Shown: positions 51,146 through 63,230, numbered from the stretch's first letter. The stretch: DNA of 64,000 nucleotides from Pelargonium tetragonum (GCA_036897445.1 JAYMTL010000083.1:1-64000); one strand, 5' to 3'. Numbers and translations: made by a program. The notes: generated from the sequence alone by a model not told the origin.

Positions 51146-53339
51146 ATCAGTCTAATACCTAAACTAAACCCGTATAAAGCAGAGAGAATATCAAAATCAA
51201 ACAATAAAGAATAAAAGGACTCCTTGCTGGCTGGGCTATGTTAAAGATTTTAGATGATGTACTTGTATTTATTTAATAGGCATTTATTTACCTTTGGTTA
51301 AGAATCTTTGTTTTGTATTGCAAATACTTCGGGAATACGAGAGGGACTCCGTCTAGAAATTGTCAGTCTCTTTACTGCCGAGTCCTTATCTCAAAGGGTT
51401 GACAATAAAATTCCTTTTCAGCACCTGCCGGAATTTGGTTGAAATTTCTTTTTTTGAGTTTCATCAAAGAGGGGGTCTAAATTAACTGCTCGTCGAGCTG
51501 GGTACTTTCTAGGGCATTCTCTGCATTTTCTTATTCTGAAACTAGGAATTTTAAGAGGTCAAACTAAGGTTAGTGCTTAATTAATAAGAGGTTCTCTATA
51601 TATGGATTCACCTAAAGGACTTTGAGCCTACTTTGTGTTTGATTCTTTCCCGGAGCTCCTAGGTTTTTAGTAAAGAAGTCGGTGTCCCTTCTACAAGAGT
51701 AAACCTTCACAGGAAAGCCTAGAATTTCTTTAAATCTTTAAAAGTGGGTTTTAATTGGCTGCCCTATAAAATAGAAGGAGATTCCGGGTTTTCTTGAGGT
51801 CGAGTATAATTTACAAAAAATGAGTGTCCCCGTTATCTATTTATATAAATAGTGACTCTGGGATTCTCTTTTTCAATGGAATATAGCCTAGCCCTCGGAA
51901 TTTGCTTAGGAATCCTACTACAAGCTAAAGCATTTTATAATATAATAGTTAAGGGTACCCATAATTTGAATTTGGAATACTGCGACCTTGTAATTCGTTC
52001 CTTTATACCCGTGAAACTAGAGCTCGACAGATTTTTTCGGTCTGAAACAAGTTTAACGGATAAAAGAGCCCGCTTGAGACCGGAAAGCCAGGAGTTACTT
52101 TCCTGTTATTTCTTCTACTCTATCCAGCTAAGGGCAGGCTATTAAGATAGATATTTTAGTTATAGATCTTTTCTGTTCAGTATAGTTCATAAGATCAAGA
52201 ATAAGATACATAGCTAGAGTGTAGGTATTAGCTCTTAAGAAAAAAAAAGCTATCCAGAGTAAGAAAGTATGGCTGCAGAAACAGCAAAGTAAGAAGTTGT
52301 TTAGTTAAAGCCTCTTTTTCCAGTTGTGGGCAGTCTATACTTCTACTAGTATGCGTTATCCTCCCTTCGCTCTGCTGCAGTCATCAAAAAATGACCCTTT
52401 ATTAGGGCTTCGCACCTCTTTCATGATGATAAGAACAAGAGGAATTCTCTTCTTAATAACAAGCAATACATTCTATAAGTCATTATTAAAAACCTATTCA
52501 TTAGCTATGTAATAATTTCTACTATTTGTGTCTAAGTTCATGGAAACCCTTTTTGACTTTTCTGGGTATTGAGGCGTCAAAATATGTACTCATATCTTTT
52601 GTACAACACTGAGTGAGGGAACTTGAGAATATGCAAGCTTTCTAAGAATCTAGGGCTAACCCAGTGCTTTTTTTTATATGTACACTAAAGGACTTTTTGG
52701 GTTTTTATCGAAGAGAAAACAACTGAGATTTTAAACTCTCTTTATTTTATATGGTCTTTTCTAAGAGTTTTTTGGTCGGTAGTAAATGTAGACGTAACCA
52801 CATCAGAACTTTATTTACAGGAGATGTAGTAGTCCGTAAAGTAAAAGCCCCTAAAAGTACAGATTATAAGAAAGAAGTTACAACTAAAAAGCTACCGAGC
52901 TACAGAAAAGTCAGAAGAAGAATCCAGTGATAGCTCTAAACTAAAAACCTGCTATTCCAGTGCTGACTGGGGACTCATAAAGCAACGAGTCAATAACGCT
53001 AAATTATGAACTCCAGTATTTGATTTCAGGATTATGTAAAGCATTTGTCTTATCCGGGCTTTTGTTTCTTTTTCTGGGATCCTTTTTAAAAGGAGTAGAG
53101 AATCCATTAATAACCCGAGTTCCTAACGACTTATCAACCACAAACTTTGTAATCAGAAGGCTCCTCAACTAAAAATGTGCAGTTGGTTACATATGGTATG
53201 AATACTTTGAGAAATAGGTGTTGAGATCCAAGTACCTCAATCTAAAACTTCCTAGTTTTATCTATATAGAGTGCTTTTGGATTAGAACCCTTTGAAGTGA
53301 CTTTGCGTATTCCAAAGACAAGGAGTTCTAAAGAAAGGG

Positions 53340-54090
53340 TGAGGTAGAAATGAAGTAGTTATTAAGATTGATATGAATAAGAAGCCTATACCTTCCTCTG
53401 CTAGAAGGAAAGTACTGGTAAGTTTGACACTCAAGTCTAGTGAAAATGAAAAGAGAAGGCTTAAGAGGGGGTCAAGGCACTAGAATTGGGATTAGGAAAG
53501 CTAGCTATAAGGATGCATAAGATAGATCTGCAGAAGCAGGCTTAATAAGGCATAAGAGCAAGAAGTTCCCAGAAAGTGGATAATGAAACAAGGATAGGGG
53601 ATACGAAAAGTGGGTCTACAGAGTAAGAGGGGTATTTAAAGGAAATGGATTTTGGGGAGTCTTTAAGGTATCAATTCTAGAGCCTAGAAAGCTTTTAGCA
53701 GGTGTTTCGAAGTCAAATTTAAGGGGTTCAAAGCTAGGGTTAGCCGCTAAAGCTGGGATCCTTATTTATAAGATAGGTACTAGACTCGAAAAGTTGTGCT
53801 TTTACAAGGGTTTCCTTATAGAGATTTTTTAAGAAGAGAGAGAGGGTTATAAAGTGAAGGGGTGTTCTCTTGCGGGCCCCTCTTTTGAAGGATAAACTTT
53901 GGATATTATGAAACGGCAGGAGGGGTGGAGAGGTCCATAGCTATGAAAGGGAGTATGAAAGCAAGTCCTTTAACTTTAAACAATTAAAAAAATGAGTAAG
54001 CTTACGGCAGGAAAGACCCACAAGACAACTCCCAGGGGTTGATAGAGTAAAAAGCAGCTCCTTCCCTTCACTGATAAGATCAGAAACTTA
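53340..54090. other. G/A-rich asymmetric segment
   Basis: Purine-rich on the plus strand: 53461-53520 has 20 G and 6 C. Runs such as AAGAGGGGGTCAAGG and GGGGATACGAAAAGTGGG recall the style of 46.18-46.56 kb. It is the strand mirror of the C-rich blocks at 42.7 and 58.4-61.1 kb. No gene is recognised. Confidence 0.6.
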
Positions 54091-56574
54091 GGACCCTTAA
54101 GAGGTTACAAGTGTACGGACACGCAGTTCTAGATATCACAAGCAAAGATGTATCCTAATTGATGACTACACCTGCACCAAAGAAAAAATCTTGGATTAAG
54201 GTATTTCAAATCTCTTGATGAAACGGATAAAGTAAATAAAATAATATATATAATAGAAATCGGTTTTCAAAAGGGATCCTTTAGTATGTATTTTTGGAAG
54301 GGGTAACCCCAACTTAATTAAGTAAGATTGGTATAAATTGACTTGGTTCAAACAAGTCCTAATAAAGCAAATTAAGGGGTTTTGAGGCAAAAAGTATAGC
54401 TTTATTCCAGTTTGACTTTTATAATATTATAATAGGAGTCCTAGGTTCTTTTAGAGGGTCTACTCTATAATTCTATAAATAAGGAACTTTCCAGTACTCA
54501 AATTTTTAGCGACACCCCTTTTCAACGAAAGCTTATAGAGCGGCCCTCGTAATATAGAAGCCCGGTAAGCAAACTCTACTCGATCAATGAGGTCTCCTTT
54601 TTCGAGGAAAAATCCTAATAAAAAGATGCTAGTAAGAGCTTATAAAACTAACAGGAGGTCCTTTTATATACTTTTCTGCTCTTCTTTTATAGATCGGGAT
54701 CTGAGTTAGTAAGTTATTCTTGCGAATCTCTGGGGATGACGTAAGCTGATACTTCAAGTTTCCAATTTGCTATCTCTAGCTTTAAAGTTATACCCGCTAT
54801 TATAAGACACCCTTTCAAGAGTCCCTCCTCTTTAGTTGTAACAGGAGCAACTTTGGACACTGACTCGGCATACTTACCTTAAACTGATTTTTTTTTTTTT
54901 CATATAGACTGAACTCTAAACTTGTTGATAAGAAGGGGATATTCTGCCTTTTTAGAAAAATTCTTTTGTTTTATTAGCTTCTTGATACTATAGCTTTACT
55001 TAAGCTCCTAATACTAATAGATAACTTTAAACTTTAATTTGCTGGACTTCTCTATCTCTGTATTTTTGTGTTTAGAATTCCTCCACTTATTAGGAAATTT
55101 CTTTCTGATATGTTTCTGAATTTTTTCTTCAGTATTCAAAAGCAAGTACGGGGATTTATAATATAAGTCTAAGTTTCTCTATTCCTTTTTCAGGCAGTAA
55201 TTTGAAGTTCTTAGAGCGGGAAGCTCAGAATTCTTTATACTCCTACCAAGAAAAGGGCTTGGGTAATAGGGCGTACGTGACCTAAGGATGCTAGTTTTTT
55301 TGTAAGATTTTATCAGCCCTTCTACTAGGTATCCCCTAATTCTTAATTCTACATCTCATTACATTAATAGCTTGTGCATACCTTCCCTCTGTGCTCCTAC
55401 TAGAAACCTAGGAATATTATTCCGATTCAACTAACAAAAGGACTTGCTTAGGGAAACAACTTGACTTTAGTTACTTTATTAGAGTCAGTATCCGGAATCC
55501 TGTAAACCTGGAAACACTCCCACTAGCTAAACCCTTCGCTTTCAACTACTTTCTTGATTGTGTACCCTATTTCCTTTAAGCTGCAATCAGAACCTTACTA
55601 GAACTTAGGCCTATGATCCCGGAATTCTTTGTTTTAATAAGACCCCCTTTTTACTGGAAAGAGGCTCCTTTCTTTCCCATAACAACTTTTTTATTTTATG
55701 AGCTGTGCCCGTTATTCCCTTAGTACCTTTTCTTAAGAAATTCTTCCTACTAACCGGTCTACCAAAAATCCTGTAACCTAAAACTAAAAACCTCTATCTC
55801 TTGCAAGATCTTGACTCTGATTAAGAACTCAACTTTACCTGACTAAGAATAGAAAAGTCTTGTATCTCGTCAAACCTATACTAAAAAGTAAACAAAGGGA
55901 AATTTCTTCTATTTTAAAGCAAACTCCTAACTGCCAATAAAAGTTTCTATTTGAGAGGCGGTTTCCAAAGGTTTCCTAGATTTTCATTTCAACTCTCAAT
56001 TTAGGGCTTCGCACCTTACATCTTAAAGAAACAAGAACACCTATCTCATACTACTACCTATTATAAACCAATTATCCTACAAAAAAGAGATACTATAAGG
56101 AAAGCCCCTAAAGTCAAAAAAGTATGCTGGCTATATAGCAAAAGTAAGAAAACCCATTCCTAACTAACAAAATCTCATTTTGTAAAAAGTAGTCCAGCCA
56201 TGAACCTATAAGACCTGTTTTAGCTATAGAAAGTGTATCCGGTCTCACAAAAAGGGAGTCTCGTTCCTATACCGAAAATGAGAAAAGTCTAAGAAATGGA
56301 AAGTACTTTACCCAGAATTATCAGAGCTTAACTAGGCCCATAAATTTTTCTATGGTTCCCAAAAAAGTTAAGATTTCACCGCATCAAAAAAAATGAATAA
56401 AAAGTGTAAAAAATGCCTCTCAAATAGCAAGAACCTGAAATCACTTAGATAAGAACATTGTGAAATAGATGACTTCGAAACAGAGAACCTTTCATTAGCC
56501 TAGAGATAGTTCAAGCGTTTTTTAGACTCAAGTCCGCGGGTTCAAGTCCACAACTACATTTCCTAAGAGCTTTT
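54091..56574. other. gene-free spacer
   Basis: AT-rich spacer without a supportable gene. It holds a T13 homopolymer (54888-54900) and, around 55.55 kb, the words AAGCTGCAATCAGAACC...GATCCC, which resemble AGCTGCAACCAGACC...GATCCC at 59.6 kb and may be a distant copy of that repeat. Confidence 0.7.
54888..54900. repeat. T13 homopolymer
   Basis: Thirteen consecutive T, the longest homopolymer I saw. No stable stem precedes it. Confidence 0.9.
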
Positions 56575-56944
56575 CTTACTTCCTGGGGTTGGATTCTCTT
56601 CTATTGACTGACTTGTTCGAGAGCTATACCTTAAATCTCTTATGAGCGGTCTTACCTGGAGCTAAGATCCTAGTCTTCTTACTCTTATTGTAGTATGTAG
56701 CTATAAGGTTCTTATCTGTCTGATAGAAGCTATACCTCTTGTTTGTAGCTAATGTCTTCTTATTCCTCCTTTTTGTTAGTGTAGCTAGTAGGTTTTAGTT
56801 TGTTTAGGAGATACCCCTCATTGTACTAGGTAGCGTATCCGTAAGGAGGGTTGAGACCTAATACATGAGTGAGTACACCTTACTGACTCAACCTTCCAGT
56901 TTAGGAAGTTGATGTAGTGTAAGACTCATTGAGGGTACAAAAAA

Positions 56945-57582
56945 AGGCAACAGCAAATACGGACTTCTTTGACCTAACCGGGTTTGACTTGCTCGACCTA
57001 ACTGCTTCTTTTATTTGTATTCTGCCTTTTCATTGGTTTACTTGTTTGAGCTAGACCTAGATTCCGTACTCTTGTATTGGCTTTAATTGGAAGGGAAGTT
57101 AGAGATTCTGTATTCTCTTTATTATTATAGACTTTTTAGTAGCAGTTTAGTAAGAGCCATATAACATATAAGGATGCATACCTAGAGCTAGAAGCATAGC
57201 TATACACCCGGCTGAGTAACACGGATTAGGAGAGCGGAATAGGGCTGCTAAGGGAAACAGGTGCGGAAGGTAGGGATTCCTGCTTGTTGTATAGGTAATA
57301 GAGTCTACTAGATAGTGTAGTTTATTGTTGATCTAAGCTTATCTGCAAAGATAACGGGGGTTTTAAGGGCTATCGCACATTATAGTAGTTTGTTAGGAAT
57401 TGTATATAGGTATAGTTGTTTCAAGGTGTCTTCTTCAGTGTACTATGCAGCTTAGTGATAGATAGGCAAGGCTTCCTTGGAGTGTTGTGATAGTATCCGT
57501 TAATTGCATTACCTTGGAGTTTAGGAATTGTAGTGGTATAGATTCACTGGGATAACACCCGAATAGGCAACAGCAATACGGA
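56945..57582 (+). repeat. 19/18-base anchor of the ~600-bp unit
   Basis: AGGCAACAGCAAATACGGA (56945-56963) and the same string with one A fewer (57565-57582), 620 bases apart. Upstream flanks align loosely as well (AGTTTAGGAA, TAGTG, TCA-TG-G), which makes chance unlikely. Confidence 0.8.
57500..57514 (+). repeat. dispersed 15-mer, copy 7 (G variant)
   Basis: TTAATTGCATTACCT inside block B. It uses the same G variant as the two copies in block A, supporting a link between blocks A and B. Confidence 0.9.
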
Positions 57583-57892
57583 TTCTTCTACTTATTTGTT
57601 TTAAGTCTTTTAGTTCTACTTCCTAGACCTAACAGACTGACTTGAGCTAACCGAGCTAGTTGCTTCTTCTTTGTCTTAATCTTAACTGTACTACGCTTCA
57701 CTAGAGCTAGACTTGTGGCTATACCTCTCCTCTTGTTCTTGTAGACCTTTGTTATTGTACTTCTCTTCCTGTAGCTTAGTAGAGTTGGAGCTCTTGTTGT
57801 TATTGTCTTCTTACTCTTCTCGTACTTTGTAGCTTTGAGTTATAAGTCTAAGATTCTTCTACTGTATTTTATTTAGTTAATATATCAGTACT

Positions 57893-57910
57893 GTTAAGGA
57901 AGTTAAGGAA
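57893..57910. repeat. 9-bp tandem duplication
   Basis: GTTAAGGAA is present twice in direct succession without change. Confidence 0.85.
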
Positions 57911-59471
57911 GGGTTATAAAGTACGTCGTTACTATATTGGTGTTGTATCTTGAGAGGCTTGAGAGGGAAGGTGTATAGCTCTGACCGAGATTCTCTCTTT
58001 TTGATTCTTATTAAATGAAACTGAGAGCTGAGGATATATATATAGGATAGGTTAATATAAAGATAAGAAAAGCTCTAAACTCTGGCTAGGGGAGATTCCT
58101 TTTCTTTCTGGGGTTTCCACTTGTGGGATGTATTCAAATTAACAAGTTGAGGGGAGTGCACCTATTACCTTCTCTGTAATCTGTAAAAGAAAGCAATTCG
58201 AAATCAAAATAGACGCAAGAGAATCCTCGCTAAAGGGTGAGAGATAGGGAAATTACTAAATACCCGACTCTGGGATAAAACTCTAGACAGCAAGACGTTT
58301 TTACTTGAATGCCCAATCTGTTTTCTTTCCTAGATTTTCATTGTTTTCCTCGGTTTAGGTCTATGGGATTCTATTCTAGAGTCTTATAGAGAGGGTAGGA
58401 CTTCTTTTATTCTACAGGTTTCTAGGTTTTCTACTTCTGCTTAACTGACTGAACCGGGATGCCTACAACCAGGGACTAGTTACTTTCTTGCCTCTGACTT
58501 ATGGATCTAGGTAACTAACATGTTTACCAACATAAAGAGAAGTTTTCTGATAAAAAGTAGGAAATGTTTCTATTTCCGATAAAAGTACTACATTTTAAAT
58601 CCATTCACTTATTTACTTTTTTACGGAATTTACTTCATTACTAAAACCTGGCTTACCCCTAATCTAGATCCCTAAACCAAAGTACTTTTCAATACAAGAA
58701 AAGGGGGAATTCAGTAAAACAAAACTCTAATAGACCTTGCTTCCTACTCTCATAATTCTGACTCTGTCTTATCCCCTATATTTGTTACTACTCTTCTTTT
58801 ACGTTTCACCTTTCTTGATAAGACCTGCTTCCGAGGCTCCCTGTAACAACCCGTACCTTCTTATAAACTATAAACTAAACTACTTACTCCTCTAACCTCT
58901 ACGCCTCTTCTTATTAACCTATCTTCCCTATAAGCTTTCACTTTAGAATGATCACTCTTTGGAATATACAAACTAAGTTCAAATCCCAAACTTGATAGGA
59001 TTAGGTCAGACACTAGGAGATCTCCTTATTGGACTCAATTCCCAGGTATCTCCCCAATCTCTTTCAAATTGATTTACTCTACCGTGTCATCGAACTCACG
59101 GATACCATTTTATCCTGTTTCTTATGCGTCTTACTTACCTCACCACTCACTGAAGCTAGACTATAACTATTTCAACGGAATATACGAGTACAGTCACTCA
59201 AGGTCCTAATCCAAAAAAGCTTTCATAAAAACTAGAAAAGTCCTAACCTAAACATCCCTAAGAAAGAGAGCGCTACTGCAACAAGAGGAAACTTCTATTG
59301 AAACTAGCTACACCCCTTTAGAGAAAGACTGACGCTTCACTTTACAAGACAAGCTCCTTAAGTCCCAAAACCTTATCTAACAAATATACAGGGATTTCCA
59401 ATGAAATAAAAAAAGGAAGACAGATGAAACCAAACAATGCCAATGTTATTGTTATTATCCAGAATAGCAAC

Positions 59472-59620
59472 TACGAAACATCGTTGAGTTACCTTTTCTT
59501 TACTTTACTACCGGATTCTGCTAGATTCCTTTGAACGACCTACTTACTTTCTTTTAGATTAGCATTTTTACTGCGTCTACTTTTGAATTGAATGGAATTA
59601 CTTTAGTTAGCTGCAACCAG
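59472..59620 (+). repeat. 600-bp-spaced repeat, copy 1
   Basis: Begins with a 30-base string (59472-59501, from TACGAAACATCG to CCTTTTCTTT) that recurs exactly 600 bases downstream. After a diverged interval, ATTACTTTAGTTAGCTGCAACC (59598 onward) again matches the second copy at an offset of 602. The conserved spacing indicates two copies of a unit near 600 bp. Confidence 0.85.
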
Positions 59621-60071
59621 ACCTTTCCTACCCGCCCTTTACAGCCCCGATCCCTTTAATACAATATTCAATATGAAATTGAAAAAACCCTAACACCTAT
59701 CAAGCAGCTTGACCTTTTTCTTCACACTCCTTCTTAATTAACCTACTGAACTACCTTACTTAACCTAAGATCTGGGAAAGATTATACCCTTGGAACTCAA
59801 TAAACTAGCTAGAGTAGCAAAGAAAGAATAAAAAGTCTCCTATCCCAGTTTATAGTTTAGATTATCCGCTTTAGATTGAGAGCCGTAAACCTAGAAAACA
59901 AAGGAACCATAAAACCACTTCCAAAAAATTCTTTACCCGGGGCTACACCTTTTGGGCTCTTATAATTAGGATTTACTATTATAATATCTAGAGCTTTAAA
60001 ACGAAAAGACTCCTGACTCCTCCGTACTTGTAATTAGTCAGACTTTCCGGTAAAAACGAAATTCTATTTTT

Positions 60072-60220
60072 TACGAAACATCGTTGAGTTACCTTTTCTT
60101 TCCCCAGGCTCACAGTTCTATCAGCGGAAACCAGAATTCTTTTAGACTTGTACTTTTTATATGTAGCTGCGGTAGGCTTATTAGCTGTACACTATTCCTA
60201 TTACTTTAGTTGCACCCTGA
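60072..60220 (+). repeat. 600-bp-spaced repeat, copy 2
   Basis: Carries the identical 30-base string (60072-60101) and ATTACTTTAGTTGCACC near 60200. The middle of the repeat has diverged strongly while the 30 bases stayed identical, which is odd for neutral decay. The unit length resembles that of block B. Confidence 0.85.
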
Positions 60221-62029
60221 CCCCCTATACAAATACTACTACCTAAAAAACTCCCAAAAAGCCTGTTTCATTATCCAGAAGAGAAACCCCGATAACCCAA
60301 AAAGCTTCTTACTTGGTGACTTAGAATTCTCCCTTTCTTACTTTAAAAACTTTACCGCCTGTTAAAAGCTCGGATTATCCCTATGATATCTTCTTGAATT
60401 GAAGAAACTCTCTTATCAACTCCGGGGCTTACTTAACTTATAGTGCGTACTTAGAGCCTTTGAGCTAAAAGCAAGAAACCCTTCCCTCTCCAAACCAAGA
60501 TCTAGGGATACACCTTACCTCAAACTTAGTAACTTTTTTGACCCTGTAAATAGAATCCAGCTCGCTAAACACTCTCGTTTCTAAGCTTTCATAAGTACCT
60601 TCCTTCAAATCTTCAAATAGAGTATTCGGAAATCCCAGATCTTGTGAAAACCTATCTGGTCCCCCCTAAACTCAGTATACCTTAATTCTGCAGCTCATTA
60701 GGGGTTTATCACTTTGTTCCCAACCCTGCTAATTGAAAATCTCGATACTAGAGAACCCTTCAACCCGGCCTACTTCACGACTTTCTTTAGGATTCTTTCA
60801 ACGGAATTTGGAAAGAAAGTCACTCCAAAAGGGTGACTCAAACCCACAAAACTCTTAGAAAAAACTAGGTAAACCTAGGAAATTCATCTCTTGGTAAAAA
60901 ACCCTTGCAGCAAGCCAATAGGAAAAGAAAGCCTCCTATATATAAATTAAAAACCCCGCCTCTTAGCTTACTTTAGAACCGGACCCCGATAAAATAAAGA
61001 AACGAGAAACGTACATATTCACAAAGGATTTCCTGCCAAAACCTGTTTCAAAAGGTTTCAGCTTGATTCAAACAAGACCCCTTTTACTATACAGAATGCT
61101 TAGAATCTCAATGATTTGCAGTTGAAGTCTTCTTAGGGGGCTCTCCCTATTAACCATTCATCTACGGGTTTGACTACTTGAAATGGACCTCATTTTTTTT
61201 TAGAATTTGAGGTATAGAGATTCGCTCTTTACTTTGTTTCATTGCCAACCCGAACGAGATAAACCAAATGCCTGCATGAGACTTTTTGAGATGTGACTTT
61301 TGTGAAAAGAGTGTTCGTTTTGTTGAAGAGACAGATTTCTGATACAGTATTTACAAGACCTATCTGACTGATGAGCTGAAAAGTTGATCTTATATACAAT
61401 TGAACGCAATAAGAAAAAGAAGAATTAAGAAAAGAAGAAGATAACTAAAAATCAAAGTCAAGAAAGCTTGCAATAAGTGTAGTAATTCGTAGACTCGAAC
61501 CCTTCAATTCCCTTTCTTTCCATTTATGCTTGAACAATTATGGAAGCTCTATATCTAATTCTCTAATTACAAGCTCTGCTCTAGAGTACGCAGCTTTTTT
61601 GATTCACAGTCTCATCTATATAAGATCTTTCTTGTTTTTGTTATTCTAAGGTATAGGGTCCTGTTTCCGGATCTATTTCAGCAGAATTTTCTTACTTTTT
61701 TACTATAGGGAAAATCTTCATTTTCAATTTTGTCTACTTGAGAGGAGTTTCATACATTCATTTCGGATGTAGGGCCAGACTCCTTTCTTTAAGCATAAGA
61801 AACAAGAATGAGCTATCCTGCCTACCCTAAACAATTCTTCTACTAAGAATCCCGAACAAAGCAACAAAAGAAGAGTACACAAATACAAAGTAAAGGAACT
61901 CAAAGTAAAACAATTCAAAGAAGTAAGACAAGGAAGAAGTCTAAGTCAGTTAAGCAAAAGAAGCAACAACAGTGAATCCTGTTAGGTCAGAATCCAGTAA
62001 AAGTCAAAGAAGAGAAGGTTGGTTGCGCC

Positions 62030-62300
62030 ATGTATTATCCCAAAGAAACTAGAACACTATATAACCTCGTAAACTAGAGGCTCGGTAAGGTATACCGCTT
62101 CATCCCCTATACATCTTCTTTAACGAGAAGCTCCAAAGTACAAAGAAGAGTCTCTCCTAAACTAAAACAACAATACCATATAGCAACAATCAACAAGACG
62201 ACCAAAACGTATAGCCGTATAGATATAATAAGACAATAGCTACAACAAAAAGAAGATCTTAAAGGTACAGGCAAAACTCATTCTAGGACTACTTCTACTA
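62030..62300 (-). repeat. minus-strand T-rich-family patch
   Basis: Plus-strand words such as ATAGCAACAATC, AGACAATAGCTACAAC and AAGAAGATC are reverse complements of the TGTAGCTATTGTCTT style of block B. I infer a minus-strand relative. No long alignment was made by eye, so confidence is low. Confidence 0.35.
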
Positions 62301-63093
62301 AGAGAGGCTTCCCCTGCTTACTTTACTAGAAAAGCTTCCTTAGGTATCCTCCCGGTTGACCCGGAATTTCCTTTTTTAGTGTAATTTAAGGAAAACTAAA
62401 AAAAGGAGAAATTCTTAAGAATCCTAGATTAAGAGTATGTACGAAACTGTCGGGTTCTTTTTCGTAGTTATAGGCTTTGAGTAGCACTCAATTTTTAACA
62501 TGCCTATTAGATTGGGGCCGTGTCCAAAAGGAAGATTTACTAAAGCTTTTTGGAGATCAAGTCAATTCCTTTGTAGAACAACTAGCAGCTATTAAACGGA
62601 GCCACTTTAAGAGTATAGTAAAAGGCTTGAAAACCCGGGCCGGATTAGGGGGCTTCAAGAGCCTCTCTCGTAGACCTGTCTTTTTCATTTGTAAGTTATA
62701 AGTCTAATCTATTATAGGGTGGGGCAACTCAGGTAGTAATTTTTAAAAACGAAAAGAAAGTTTCTTTATTCGGGAATCACGGAGTCTTTGTAAGAAAAAA
62801 GATATAGCAAATCCTACTTTGGTTATTTGAAAACTTTTGAGAAAAAGACCTCGCTATAGTATGGCTAGAACCTAAAAACCTCCTCTTAAGTTCTTGTCGC
62901 GAGTAAAGCATTAACCTAGTCAACGAACAAAAGAGCGCTCTACTCTATATTTCTATTGAGAAATTAGATAGATCTATTCAATCCTATTTCCTTAGTAAGA
63001 CTCTCAGGGAAGTTATCTAATTTAGAAAGTGGGAGTTTTTCCTTCTAAAATCTTAGAAAAGGCTACCCAGATTTTTGTATTAATCCAACCCCT

Positions 63094-63107
63094 TATATAT
63101 ATATATA
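63094..63107. repeat. (TA)7 microsatellite
   Basis: Seven uninterrupted TA units followed by GAGTAATATAG. A simple slippage tract. Confidence 0.9.
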
Positions 63108-63215
63108 GAGTAATATAGTAACGGGTTCCTTTTTCTATGCTCTAAATTTTTTCTGTATTTCCTTCGGTTAAAACCGCTTTTCTTTTGTATTAAGGGCTGC
63201 GAAAAGAAATTTACA

Positions 63216-63230
63216 AGGTAATGTAATTAA
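63216..63230 (-). repeat. dispersed 15-mer, copy 8 (minus strand)
   Basis: AGGTAATGTAATTAA, the exact reverse complement of TTAATTACATTACCT. It shows that the motif occurs in both orientations. Confidence 0.9.

Larger units (their letters stand above)
46830..53339. other. gene-free spacer
   Basis: No supportable gene. The longest frame here is 97 codons (51852-52145, plus strand), with an unrecognised product. A T-rich patch at 50915-51145 resembles blocks A and B and ends in a copy of the dispersed 15-mer. The remainder is AT-rich with small pseudo-palindromes such as AAAGGACTCCT near 48845 and 51215. Confidence 0.75.
56575..57960 (+). repeat. T-rich repeat block B, about three decayed tandem copies
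   Basis: T/G-rich on the plus strand with abundant TAGCT, CTTATTG and GTCTTCTT words. Anchors recur in order: GTCTTCTTACTCTT at 56673 and 57805; AGGCAACAGCAA(A)TACGGA at 56945 and 57565; AGTTTAGGAA...TTG...TAGTG before each of the latter; GACTTG(...)GAGCTA...TGCTTCTT after them; and GAGCTAGAC near 57.05 and 57.70 kb. The anchors fit a unit near 600 bp present about three times and heavily diverged. One TTAATTGCATTACCT copy lies inside. No coding frame runs through it. Its original nature (satellite, decayed mobile element or duplicated spacer) is unknown. Confidence 0.65.
58400..61150. other. C-rich, G-poor gene-free block
   Basis: Persistent strand asymmetry: 58741-58800 has 17 C and 3 G, and 59881-59940 has 16 C and 7 G. 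No open frame of note exists on either strand. The block contains the 30-base repeat pair at 59472 and 60072. It borders block B, whose plus strand is T/G-rich, so skew changes sign sharply near 58.2 kb. Confidence 0.7.

Noticed and set aside
19125-55533. Shared 17-mer CTCCCACTAGCTAAACC at 19125 and 55517
   Set aside because: About one such 17-mer pair is expected by chance in this much sequence, and the flanks do not align.
62477-62701. 74-codon frame with a globular-looking product
   Set aside because: Best-looking peptide of the window, but TTG start, a stop just upstream, and no recognised family. Kept only as a mention in the region entry.
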